Assembly (NCBI RefSeq): GCF_011617465.1
Contig: NZ_CP050153.1
Span: 3,658,001-3,722,000, forward strand
Source of the DNA: Brevibacterium pigmentatum
GTDB lineage: Bacteria; Actinomycetota; Actinomycetes; Actinomycetales; Brevibacteriaceae
DNA length: 64,000 nucleotides
Direction: 5' to 3'
Positions 51,407 through 59,693 of this stretch are shown piece after piece. Under the pieces are notes generated by a model. That model saw nothing but the letters and a program-made list of their open reading frames with translations, did not search any database and was not told where the DNA came from. The translations under genes and the position numbers were made by a program. Numbering within the stretch: the stretch's first letter is position 1; every line of letters starts with the position of its first letter.

Positions 51407-52915
51407 GTGAAGACCTCGCGTCTTGTGCTTGCCCCCGCAGTAGCCGTTGCATTGACAGGTCTTGCTGGCGCCCCGGCGTTCGCAGCGACAGAGTCCACCG
51501 CTACGGTCCCTCAGCAACCGCTGTGCGCCCAGGGTGATCAGCAGTCATCGAACAGCTCCGAATCGGATTCCTCGGTTCCCGACGAGTCGGACCCGCAGGC
51601 GACCCTTGCGCAGGCGCAGGTGACCCGCGCCGACATCGCTGACGACAAGAAGGGAATCGGCTTCTCCGGCACCGGATTCACTCCGGACGAGAAAGCCACG
51701 GTGACCGTCGTCGGCACCGATGGCACCGAATACTCGCCGGACAAGAAGCTCACGGTCGACGAGGACGGAAAGGTCTCCGGCACCTACTTCTTCACCGTCA
51801 CCGACGGTGCTCAGGTTCCCGTCGGCGAATACTCGCTCTACCTCACCGACCTCAAGTCCGAGAAGAAGTCCTCGAAGGTGACCTTCGAGGTTGTCTCCAA
51901 GGCGTCCGAGGTCGACGACCCGGGTAAGGGCGACAACAAGGACGACGACAAGTGCGACTCCGCCACCGGTCCGATCAAGACTCCGGACGAGACTCCCAGC
52001 GAGACGGAGTCCCCGAAGCCCTCGGAGACGAAGACCGAGGAGCCCACCACGGAGGCACCCAAGCCGTCGGAGACGAAGACCGAAGAGCCGACCACGGAAG
52101 CTCCCAAGCCTTCGGAGACCAAGACCGAAGAGCCCACGACCGAGGCACCGAAGCCGAGCCCGTCAGAGACCGACGAGGCCGATGACAAGGACAAGGCTCC
52201 TGCCGACGACGTGAAGCCGGGACCCGCCGAGGCTCCGGACAAGGAGCCCACCACCGAGGCCCCCAAGCCGACCGAGACCGAAACCGAAGCTCCGAAGGAC
52301 GAAGAGCCGAAGGTTGACGAGTCCGAAGGCGCAGACGATGCCGCCGAAGACGAGAAGAATGCCGAAGAAGAGGCTCCCGAGTCCACCGGTCCGGCCAGCC
52401 CCGGCACCGAGGACAAGAAGCCTGCCGCAGCCGCGCAGGCCTCGATGTTCATCGACCCGACCGAGGTCAGCTCCGAGGACTTCCTCAATGACGGCATCAA
52501 GATCGGCGTCAGCGGGGCTCAGCCCGGCGAGAAGGTCTCCATCACGGTCGAGCATGCCCAAGGCAAGGTCGATCGCTACACGATGACCAAGGAAGCCGAT
52601 TCCGAAGGCAAGGTCACGTTCGGTGTCCAGGCCAAGGTCAAGGCCGTGCTCGGCACCTACAACGTGCGTGCTCAGGCCGAGAGCTTCGATGAGCCCCAGG
52701 GCGGAAGCTTCACCGTGCTCACCAACGGCACCGCCGTCGATGAAGGCGGGAACGGAAACGGCAGCGACCAGGGCGGCTCCGGCAGCGACCTGCCGCGCAC
52801 CGGTGCCGAGATGACCGGACTGGCGCTCGGCGTCGGTCTGCTCGCAGTCGGTGCAGCAGCCGTCATCATCACCCGTCGGCGCATGAACGCCACCGACGAT
52901 CCCGCGGAGTTCTAA
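51407..52915 (+). CDS. LPRTG-anchored repeat-rich surface protein
   Basis: 502 residues. Signal peptide ending in GAPAFA, then an acidic Ser/Asp stretch and a first immunoglobulin-like domain (RADIADDKKGIGFSGTGFTP to VTFEVVSK). A long Thr/Glu/Pro/Lys stalk follows, containing three 15-residue PKPSETKTEEPTTEA repeats. A second domain (FIDPTEVSSEDFLNDGIKIG to GSFTVLT) resembles the pre-anchor domain of the M28 peptidase. LPRTG, a helix and RRR end it. It is probably a wall-bound stalk or adhesin. GTG start with GAAAGG. Confidence 0.9.
   Translation: MKTSRLVLAPAVAVALTGLAGAPAFAATESTATVPQQPLCAQGDQQSSNSSESDSSVPDESDPQATLAQAQVTRADIADDKKGIGFSGTGFTPDEKATVTVVGTDGTEYSPDKKLTVDEDGKVSGTYFFTVTDGAQVPVGEYSLYLTDLKSEKKSSKVTFEVVSKASEVDDPGKGDNKDDDKCDSATGPIKTPDETPSETESPKPSETKTEEPTTEAPKPSETKTEEPTTEAPKPSETKTEEPTTEAPKPSPSETDEADDKDKAPADDVKPGPAEAPDKEPTTEAPKPTETETEAPKDEEPKVDESEGADDAAEDEKNAEEEAPESTGPASPGTEDKKPAAAAQASMFIDPTEVSSEDFLNDGIKIGVSGAQPGEKVSITVEHAQGKVDRYTMTKEADSEGKVTFGVQAKVKAVLGTYNVRAQAESFDEPQGGSFTVLTNGTAVDEGGNGNGSDQGGSGSDLPRTGAEMTGLALGVGLLAVGAAAVIITRRRMNATDDPAEF
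52014..52157 (+). repeat. 45-bp tandem repeats in the LPRTG gene
   Basis: Three units, diverged at third codon positions, each encode PKPSETKTEEPTTEA. Silent divergence means the repeat is old or selected at protein level. Confidence 0.8.
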
Positions 52916-52921
52916 GCTCCA

Positions 52922-54097
52922 TTGAACGATGAATTGTCCCTCGCGGGGCTGCAGCTCGACGGACGCGAGATCGACCTCGGACGTCTGCGAGCAGGGACAA
53001 TCCTGGGACTCATGGGCAGCCCGGACAGCACCACTTCGGTGGTGCTGTCCGTGGCGTCCCTGCCCCACGTCGCACCGCCACCACACTTCCCGACCGGACG
53101 CCGGTCGGGTCGTTCGCGTGTGCGCAGCTGGATGAAGAGCTATCTTCGCGACGCCGATGCCGGATCTGGGGAGGCGGCATCGGCAGCGGACCGATCTGCT
53201 GCGCTGACGACATTCGGACTGCGGCCCGACGTTCTGCGCCGCCGCATCGACGACCTCGACGCGACCGATCGCGCCCGCCTCGCCCTGGCCGCGGCTTGGG
53301 CGAGCGGGGCGAAATGGCTGACCCTCATCGACCCGTTCGGTTCGGTCCCCGGCCATCTGCGCACCGGACTGCGGAGTCGCTTCGCCGAACTCGTCGCCCA
53401 GCACGGCCGCGGGGTCGTCTTCAGCTCGAATTCGCTGACCGACCACTCCATCGCCGAGGCGGGAGTGGCCGATATCGAAAAGGACCAACTCGTCGCGTTC
53501 GGCTCCCTTGAGCAGATCGTCACCGAACCGCGCGGTTCCCTGCCGGCCGAGCTCAGCGGGGTCAATGTCTATTCCGGGCTGGCTCGGAAGGGATGGCTGT
53601 CCATCGGCCATTCGGCCGTGCGCGCCCGCACCGAACTCGACGGGAAGGTGTTCGTGACTCTCGGCTGGCGTGCCGCCCTCCTGTCACTGGACGAACACGA
53701 CCCGGCGTTCACCTCGGCGACGGTGTTCGAATCCATCGTCACCGGACTGCGCGATCGCGGCTCCTGCCTGCAGGCGAAGCTCTCACCGGTCGACACGGAG
53801 ATGGGGCTCGCCCTCGACGTCGACCTCGCCGACCTCGCTGGAGTCCCCGTCAGGCAGACGAAGCCGGAGGACTCGGCGCCATCTGACGCAACCGCCGAAT
53901 CGGTTGAGGATTCATCCTCAGCCGCCGACGCGGATTCAGCCGCCGCCGATGCGGACGAGAAGCCGACCATCGGATTCGGTGTCCTGCATCCGGGACTCGG
54001 CGCGACGATCTCCGAACTGCGTGCCAACGTCAAGGTCGGCACACATGTCTTCGTCGAGGTCGACACCTCCGCGCTGCACGCCTACACGGTTGAGTGA
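52922..54097 (+). CDS. ABC-ATPase-like protein with degenerate nucleotide site
   Basis: 391 residues. The outline is that of an ABC ATPase: RAGTILGLMGSPDSTTSVVLSVA sits where Walker A should be but has no Lys, DDLDATDRARLALAAAW replaces the LSGGQ signature region, and AKWLTLIDPFGSV the Walker B strand with Pro for the catalytic Glu. LTDHSIAEAG and AFGSLEQIV match later ABC segments, and the last 200 residues have TOBE-like strands plus an acidic Ser/Ala/Asp insert. It is likely unable to hydrolyse ATP. The start is a TTG with no good ribosome site, 7 bases after the LPRTG gene, so the true start is uncertain. Confidence 0.65.
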   Translation: MNDELSLAGLQLDGREIDLGRLRAGTILGLMGSPDSTTSVVLSVASLPHVAPPPHFPTGRRSGRSRVRSWMKSYLRDADAGSGEAASAADRSAALTTFGLRPDVLRRRIDDLDATDRARLALAAAWASGAKWLTLIDPFGSVPGHLRTGLRSRFAELVAQHGRGVVFSSNSLTDHSIAEAGVADIEKDQLVAFGSLEQIVTEPRGSLPAELSGVNVYSGLARKGWLSIGHSAVRARTELDGKVFVTLGWRAALLSLDEHDPAFTSATVFESIVTGLRDRGSCLQAKLSPVDTEMGLALDVDLADLAGVPVRQTKPEDSAPSDATAESVEDSSSAADADSAAADADEKPTIGFGVLHPGLGATISELRANVKVGTHVFVEVDTSALHAYTVE

Positions 54098-54160
54098 CGC
54101 GCGGCAGATAGACTGAGAGGTGCCCAGTCCCCCTCAGTCCCCAACCGAATCAGGAGCGCC

Positions 54161-55120
54161 ATGCGAACGTCGCGCCGACTTCTGATCGCAGCGCTGACGG
54201 TCGTCGTCCTCACGGTTGCAGCCGTCCCCCTCCTCAACTTCACCGTCTACACCCCTGCGCGCGCTGCCGAGGCCTATATCTCGGCGATCGAACACGGCGA
54301 TGCGCAGAGTGCCTTCTCCTACCTGTCGACGCCGACTCCGACGTCGACCTTGGCGCTGAGCGACGAGGTCCTCTCGGCGGCCCCCGATCTGCCGCGCGAA
54401 CCAAAGGCCGAGACCGTCTCCGTCGACGGCGATCATGCGAAGGTCCGCCTCAGCTACATCCTCTCCTCGCAGGAGCAGACCGTCGACCTCGACATGGTGC
54501 GTCTGCCCCCCAGTGCGGGACTCTTCAATCGATGGGCTGTCGAACAGCAGGAATGGCCGGCCCTCAGTCTCGACGTCTCCGGATCATCGACGGCGACGGT
54601 CAACGGCTACGGCGTCAGTACGGGAGAAGTGCCGGTGCTGTTCCCGGCGAGCTACCTCGTCGGGTTCGATGCGACGTACCTCAAGTCCGACTCCCAACGC
54701 GCCGAGGTGACTGCCCCCGGCGACTCCCCCACCGTGAAGCTCTCGCCGGAGCCCACGGCCAAGCTCGAGCAGACCGTGGAAGAGCAGGTCACAGAGCACC
54801 TGCAGGACTGCATGAAGTCGAAGACGCTCATGCCCGCCGGCTGCATCTTCGGCTACGACACGGACAACGAGATCATCGGTGATGTGTCCTGGTCGCTCGA
54901 GCGCAGTCCGCAGATCGGGCTGACCTCGTCCGGCAACGATCTCGAGCTCACTCCTTCGACAGTCGAGGTACGAGTACAGGGACGCTACCGGGACATCGTC
55001 ACTGCCGCCGAACACGACTTCGACGAGAAGCTCTCGTTCGTCCTCGGCGGCTCAGTGGTCGTCAAGTCCTCGCAGGTGAGCTTCGAGCCGCGCCGCCTCG
55101 GCGACGTCACCATCGCCTGA
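54161..55120 (+). CDS. Membrane-anchored or secreted protein of unknown function
   Basis: 319 residues. A basic start and helix at about residues 6-28 (LLIAALTVVVLTVAAVPLLNF) anchor it. The first 100 residues outside (RAAEAYISAIEHGDAQSAFSYL) resemble an NTF2/DUF4878-like fold; the rest is beta-rich, with two Cys (QDCMKSK, AGCIFGYDT) that may pair. TAGACT at 54109-54114 and AGGAG before the ATG give a leader of about 40 bases. It follows the ABC-like gene in the same direction, with a 63-base gap. Confidence 0.7.
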   Translation: MRTSRRLLIAALTVVVLTVAAVPLLNFTVYTPARAAEAYISAIEHGDAQSAFSYLSTPTPTSTLALSDEVLSAAPDLPREPKAETVSVDGDHAKVRLSYILSSQEQTVDLDMVRLPPSAGLFNRWAVEQQEWPALSLDVSGSSTATVNGYGVSTGEVPVLFPASYLVGFDATYLKSDSQRAEVTAPGDSPTVKLSPEPTAKLEQTVEEQVTEHLQDCMKSKTLMPAGCIFGYDTDNEIIGDVSWSLERSPQIGLTSSGNDLELTPSTVEVRVQGRYRDIVTAAEHDFDEKLSFVLGGSVVVKSSQVSFEPRRLGDVTIA

Positions 55121-55479
55121 GCGACGGCTGCCCGGACGCGGCGGGTGGGCCTCGCTCCTCCCTCGATTCACCCCGCCACGGTGGTTGTTGGGTCGATCCA
55201 CGGCGTTCAGGGAGCCGAAACCACCGTGGATCGACCCAACAATTGCACTGCGAGGGGCTTCAAGCGTGAGCCAAGGAGCCCAACCCGACCATTCTTTCCT
55301 GTGGATAAACTCCTCGCTCTGTCGTTGCAGACTGCGACCAGACCGCATATTTGCCAGCGTTGACGAGGGACGCGGCCATTTCTGCGCACTCACGCAGATT
55401 CCTGAAGACCGACGAGGAGTTTCCACAGACGCATTCTGTCGCATTCACTGTTCACTGTGTGTGAACGATCCTGTTTTTC
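55121..55479. other. Gene-free region holding palindrome copy A
   Basis: 359 bases between the anchored protein and the DUF559-type gene. Apart from the palindrome at 55185-55242 I see only AT-richer sequence near 55300-55470, presumably the promoter of the next gene. Confidence 0.5.
55185..55242. repeat. Long palindrome, copy A
   Basis: 19-base perfect arms (TTGTTGGGTCGATCCACGG and its complement) around a 20-base loop. An alternative stem of 11 bp (CCACGGTGGTT at 55177-55187 with 55219-55229) overlaps it. Nearly identical to copy B at 56457-56520. Confidence 0.8.
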
Positions 55480-56409
55480 ATGCACAGGACAATTCGATCG
55501 CCTGCCGATTTCCAGACGGCTCCTATCCCTTTTATGCACCGCGATCTCACAGCGCGCGGGCTCACAGAATTCGCGCTCAAAGACGAGTCTCGCTTCCGGC
55601 AGGTCTTCCGCGGCGTGTGGGTTGAAGCCGATCCCAGCTCACGAGTTCTCTGCCCACCGTGGGCAGATCAACAGTGGTTGCAGCAACAAGTAAGGCTTTC
55701 AGCTCTTCTGCTCCTGCACCCGAATGTCATCGGCTGTTCGCTGACAGCCGCTGTACTCTACGGGCTGCCGCTGCCCAACCAGCCCAAGAACTTCGACACC
55801 CACGTCATCAGCGGCGATCGAGGTCTGCGAATTCGGCGAAAAGCCGTGAAGCTCCACCGAGGATCCGGTTTCGACATCACCGAGTTCTACAACCTGCCGC
55901 TGATCTCAGCCACCGATCTGTTCTTCGAACTTGCCCCACTGCTCAGCGAGAACGACCTGATCGCACTAGGTGATGCAGCGATCAGCCGACAGAACAGCGG
56001 GCCGCTCACCAGTCTCGATCAGCTTCGAGCCAGGGCCAGCGCAAGCCACTACCTCAAAGCTCGAAAGTCAGTGCGGCGGGCCCTGTCACTGATCCGCGAG
56101 ACGGTCGATTCTCCGCGCGAGACATGGTTGAGACTGTGGATCATTGAGAACGGTTTTCCTGAGCCGGTAGTTCACCCGGAAGTGGAGTGTTCGACAGTCT
56201 CGGCGATTCTCCGCCCTGACCTCGGATACCCCGACATCAAGGTCGCCATCGAATACGAAGGTGACCATCACAGGACCTCGGCCTACCAGTTCGGTGTGGA
56301 CATCGAGCGGCGGCAGCTGCTGGAGGCCGAAGGCTGGGTCGTTCTTCGAGTCTCGAAGCGAACAGACATGGACACGTTCAAGCAGATTCTGGCGACCCAC
56401 CTCGACTGA
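55480..56409 (+). CDS. AbiEi-like/DUF559 nuclease-fold protein
   Basis: 309 residues. The N-terminus (HRDLTARGLTEFALKDESRFRQVFRGVWV) looks like the AbiEi-type wing-helix domain; the middle (GCSLTAAVLYGLPLPN, THVISGDRGLRIRRKAVKLHRG) is the matching family body. The C-terminal 90 residues carry a Vsr/DUF559 endonuclease-like core: LRPDLGYPDIKVAIEYEGDHHRT and RRQLLEAEGWVVLRVSK. Such proteins are frequent in actinomycetes and unproven. No Shine-Dalgarno is present; the ATG at 55534 is an equally good start. Base composition is less GC-rich than in neighbours. It is bracketed by two copies of one palindrome. Confidence 0.75.
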   Translation: MHRTIRSPADFQTAPIPFMHRDLTARGLTEFALKDESRFRQVFRGVWVEADPSSRVLCPPWADQQWLQQQVRLSALLLLHPNVIGCSLTAAVLYGLPLPNQPKNFDTHVISGDRGLRIRRKAVKLHRGSGFDITEFYNLPLISATDLFFELAPLLSENDLIALGDAAISRQNSGPLTSLDQLRARASASHYLKARKSVRRALSLIRETVDSPRETWLRLWIIENGFPEPVVHPEVECSTVSAILRPDLGYPDIKVAIEYEGDHHRTSAYQFGVDIERRQLLEAEGWVVLRVSKRTDMDTFKQILATHLD

Positions 56410-56456
56410 GCCCCCCCCGCCCCACGCGAGACACGGCCCGTGAGAGGCAAATCACC

Positions 56457-56520
56457 CGATTGTTGGGTCGATCCACGGCGTTCAGAGCACTGAAACCACC
56501 GTGGATCGACCCAACAATCG
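56457..56520. repeat. Long palindrome, copy B
   Basis: 22-base perfect arms (56457-56478 and 56499-56520) around a 20-base loop, in which TTCAG and CTGAA can also pair. The central 58 bases match copy A except in the loop centre. Placed after the DUF559-type gene and before the convergent NHL gene, it can act as terminator. Confidence 0.8.
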
Positions 56521-56686
56521 CCAAGCATCGGCGCCCCCGAAGTTTCCGACCCCTGATCGGCAGAGACCGGCGAGCTGCGTCGCGCACTTCTCCGACTACT
56601 CAGAACTTGCGCAACTGCTCCGGTCAACCCCGGCCTCGGACCCCACTGAGGTCCCGCAGCAGGTCCGAGCCCTGGTGCCCGAGCGC

Positions 56687-58624
56687 TCAGGCACCGCGGA
56701 GGTCGAGGGTGAGTTCGTTCGGCGCCGAGTCCACGAGCTCGACGGGGATTCCCCAGTCCTGCTGGTAGAGGTGGCAGGCTGCGTGCAGCGGGATCTCTCC
56801 CCCAGGCTCACCATCGCAGGCAGCGGCCCGCGCGGTCACGTGCAGCACTCCCTCGGTGAACTCGGGATCGATGACGATATCGCGATTGAGCCCTTCAGCT
56901 CCGCCGGCCCCGGAGACGATGAGCTCCGGCGGCGTCGCAGACACCTGCAGGAACGTGGGGTCACCCCATCGGTCGTCGAGCTTCTGACCAGCCGGGACGG
57001 TGAAGCTCACGGTCAGCGACACCGGACCGGAGGCGATCTCCGTCGAGGGGCGCTTCGTCGTCAGCGCGCCTTCGTCGACCTTCTGAGCGTCCTTGGGCAG
57101 CTTCACACGAGTGAGCGCGTGCGCCGCGGACTCGACGACGATGAGTTCGGCATCATCGGGGGTTCCCTCATTGTCGATGAGGACGATGTCCGAGGGTTCG
57201 CGCAGGCCGCGCGCCAGGGTCGTGACCTCCTCGGTCTTCGGGTCGAAGCGGCGGATCGCGCCGTTGTAGGTGTCGGCGATCGCGACCGACCCGTCGGGCA
57301 GGCTGCGCACGCCCAGCGGGTGCTGCAGGCGCGCCTCGGCAGCCGGTCCGTCACGGAAGCCGAAGTCGAAGAGTCCGACGCCCACCAGCGAGGACACCTC
57401 GCCGGTGGCGGGGTCGAGGCGGCGGATCGCCGAGGTCTCGGAGTCGGCGACGAACACTTCGCCCGCGGAGCCGAGGTCGAGACCGGATGACTGGGCGAAC
57501 CAGGCTGACTCCCCGTCGCCGTCGACCAGTCCTTCGTTCATCGTGCCCGAAAGGATGCGGATCGTGCCGTCCTTCGGGTCGAACGACCAGATGGTGTGGT
57601 TGCCCGCCATCGCCACGACCACCTCGGCGGTGGAGGGGACGAAGAGGACATCCCACGGCGAGGACAGCTTCACATCTCGTGCGGGTCCGTCGTATCGTCC
57701 CAGTTCACCGGGCTTGCCGCGGACATTGTCGATGGCGCCGACCATGTGCTGCTCGCCTGTGCCGGCGATGGTCGTGACCGTCTCGTTCTCGAGGTCGATG
57801 CCGCGCAGGGTGTGGTTGACGGTGTCGGCGACGACGATCTGGTAACCGACTTCGGCGGCCAGCTCGGCAGGCAGCACGGTGATGCCGCCCGGTTCGCTGA
57901 AGCTCGCCGAGGCGAAGTCGCCGTCCTCGGATCCGCGGACTCCGGTGCCGATGCGGCGGATGATCGTGGCCGCATCGTCGTCGTACTCGACGAGGCTGTG
58001 GTGCCCGGAATCGGCGACGAGGAGGTGACCCGACGGCAGGCGCGTGGCCTTTCCGGGGTAGAACAGATCCGTCTCCGGGGCCGGCGGCGGAACGTAGGGA
58101 CCGTCGCCCGAATGGAGGGTGCCCTTGGCCGAGTGTTCCTCGATGAGGCCTTCGATGATCTCGGTGAGACCGGCGGCATGGCCTTCACCGGACATGGTCG
58201 CCACGAGGTAGCCCTCGGGGTCGATGACGGCCAGGGTCGGCCAGGCGCGGGCGGTGTAGGCCTGCCAAGTGACGAGGTCGGGATCGTCGAGGACGAGGTG
58301 CTCGACCTGGTAGCGCTCGACGGCCTGATCGACGGCTTCGACGGTGCGTTCGAACTCGAACTTCGGCGAGTGCACGCCGATGATGACGAGCTCCTTGGAG
58401 TACTTCTCCTCCAGGGGGCGCAGTTCGTCGAGGACGTGGAGGCAGTTGATGCAACAGAACGTCCAGAAGTCGAGGAGGACGACCTTTCCGCGCAGGTCGG
58501 CCAGGGTCAGGTCCTTGCCGCCGGAGTTCATCCACCGGCGACCGACGAGTTCGGGCGCACGGACCTTGACGTCCCGTGCCGACGAGGTGGCTGACGCGGA
58601 GCTTTCTGGACTGCTGTTGTTCAT
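56687..58624 (-). CDS. Thioredoxin-fold protein with NHL-repeat propeller (NHLRC2-like)
   Basis: 645 residues. Residues 22-175 are a thioredoxin/TlpA-like domain with FWTFCCINC (redox Cys58 and Cys61, preceded by Cys57). Residues about 185-510 contain NHL blades such as LPSGHLLVADSGHHSLVEYD, YQIVVADTVNHTLRGID and PDGSVAIADTYNGAIRRFD. A C-terminal domain of about 120 residues follows, including two Cys. No signal peptide is present, so it should be cytoplasmic. Homologues exist from bacteria to animals (NHLRC2), with no settled biochemical role. Confidence 0.88.
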   Translation of the reverse strand: MNNSSPESSASATSSARDVKVRAPELVGRRWMNSGGKDLTLADLRGKVVLLDFWTFCCINCLHVLDELRPLEEKYSKELVIIGVHSPKFEFERTVEAVDQAVERYQVEHLVLDDPDLVTWQAYTARAWPTLAVIDPEGYLVATMSGEGHAAGLTEIIEGLIEEHSAKGTLHSGDGPYVPPPAPETDLFYPGKATRLPSGHLLVADSGHHSLVEYDDDAATIIRRIGTGVRGSEDGDFASASFSEPGGITVLPAELAAEVGYQIVVADTVNHTLRGIDLENETVTTIAGTGEQHMVGAIDNVRGKPGELGRYDGPARDVKLSSPWDVLFVPSTAEVVVAMAGNHTIWSFDPKDGTIRILSGTMNEGLVDGDGESAWFAQSSGLDLGSAGEVFVADSETSAIRRLDPATGEVSSLVGVGLFDFGFRDGPAAEARLQHPLGVRSLPDGSVAIADTYNGAIRRFDPKTEEVTTLARGLREPSDIVLIDNEGTPDDAELIVVESAAHALTRVKLPKDAQKVDEGALTTKRPSTEIASGPVSLTVSFTVPAGQKLDDRWGDPTFLQVSATPPELIVSGAGGAEGLNRDIVIDPEFTEGVLHVTARAAACDGEPGGEIPLHAACHLYQQDWGIPVELVDSAPNELTLDLRGA

Positions 58625-58696
58625 GGCTCTATGATCGCAGATCCCCGCCGAGGCGGCCTCCCCGGTGTCATCAAATGACGGCCCTGTCTCGCCCGA

Positions 58697-59437
58697 TCAG
58701 GAGTAGTCGCGGGCGCCGAAGATGCTTGAGCCGACCCGCACGATCGTCGCCCCTTCGGCGATGGCGAGTTCGAAGTCGCCGCTCATGCCCATCGACAGTC
58801 CGGTCGCCTCGGCGGGCATGGCCCCGGTTCCGCGCAGCTTCTCGCTGATTTCACGCAGATCGGAGTAGCTGGGGCGGATCTCTTCGGGGCTGCTGCCGGG
58901 CAGGCCGATCGTCATGAGTCCGCGCAGCCGCATCCGGCCGAGTTCCCGGGTCGCGGTGATGAGTTCCTCGGCGTCTTCGGGTGCGATGCCGAACTTCGAG
59001 TCCTCGCGGGAGGTGTTGACCTGTATGAAGTAGTCGACGGTCTCATCGAGGACGTCGAGGCGGTTGTTGATCTTCTCAGCCAACGGGAGGTTGTCGACGG
59101 ACTGGATGCACTGAGCGTGGCGCAGAGTGTGATTGACCTTGTTCTTCTGCAGCGGCCCGATGAGGTGGGTCTCGGGGTTGAGGTCGGCGAGCGCCTCGGC
59201 CTTGCCGGTGATCTCCTGAACCTTGTTCTCCCCGATGAGGGTGAACCCGTGCTCGAGGGCGACGCGGATCTTCTCGGCCGGCTGCGTCTTCGTGGCCAGC
59301 AGCACGCGCACATCGTCACCGCTGCGGCCGCTCGCCTCGGCGGCGGCACGGGTACGGTCGGCCACCTCGTCGAGGTTGCCGGTGATGGCTGCGATATCAG
59401 CCGCGGACAGCGAGGAAGAGGAAACAGGCGTACTCAT
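58697..59437 (-). CDS. YggS/PROSC-family PLP homeostasis protein
   Basis: 246 residues. RVLLATKTQPAEKIR carries the PLP-binding Lys (usually VSKT; here ATKT). GENKVQE, HLIGPLQKNKVN, and LSMGMSGDFELAIAEGATIVRVGSSIFG near the C-terminus are diagnostic. It binds PLP without known catalysis and balances B6 and amino-acid pools. In many actinobacteria it lies by ftsZ; here it does not. GGAG is only 2 bases before the ATG, and AAGACT lies 7 bases ahead, so a leaderless start is possible. Confidence 0.92.
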   Translation of the reverse strand: MSTPVSSSSLSAADIAAITGNLDEVADRTRAAAEASGRSGDDVRVLLATKTQPAEKIRVALEHGFTLIGENKVQEITGKAEALADLNPETHLIGPLQKNKVNHTLRHAQCIQSVDNLPLAEKINNRLDVLDETVDYFIQVNTSREDSKFGIAPEDAEELITATRELGRMRLRGLMTIGLPGSSPEEIRPSYSDLREISEKLRGTGAMPAEATGLSMGMSGDFELAIAEGATIVRVGSSIFGARDYS

Positions 59438-59555
59438 GTCTCCAGTCTTGCATGAGCCGCAGAAAGTTTCAGGTCGCCGAGGATGCCAGAACGGCGGCCG
59501 TCTCGCGCCAGGTGTGGGGACAGGGTCAAGCCAGCCGCTGGGACGGGAAACGAAA

Positions 59556-59608
59556 TGCGGACGATCCGGGTCGAGATCATCATGATCCTTCGACCCGGAT
59601 CGTCCGCA
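59556..59608 (-). terminator. Long perfect hairpin after the 3-hydroxyisobutyrate-type dehydrogenase
   Basis: 19-base perfect arms (TGCGGACGATCCGGGTCGA with its complement) enclose a loop that itself pairs (GATCAT with ATGATC). About 85 bases past the stop. Confidence 0.7.
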
Positions 59609-59656
59609 GCTCGGTGCTGCCGTGGTGGGCGAGCTGTGCTTGTTTCAACCGGCTCG

Positions 59657-59691
59657 GCGCCGGTGCAGTAGCGGTTCAGCGCCGGTGCAGT
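59657..59691. repeat. 13-bp direct repeat before the dehydrogenase stop
   Basis: GCGCCGGTGCAGT occurs at 59657-59669 and 59679-59691, a 22-base period. Confidence 0.5.
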
Positions 59692-59693
59692 GC

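Noticed and set aside
55185..56520. CRISPR-like repeats
   Set aside because: Only two palindromic copies 1.27 kb apart and no regular spacers or cas genes.
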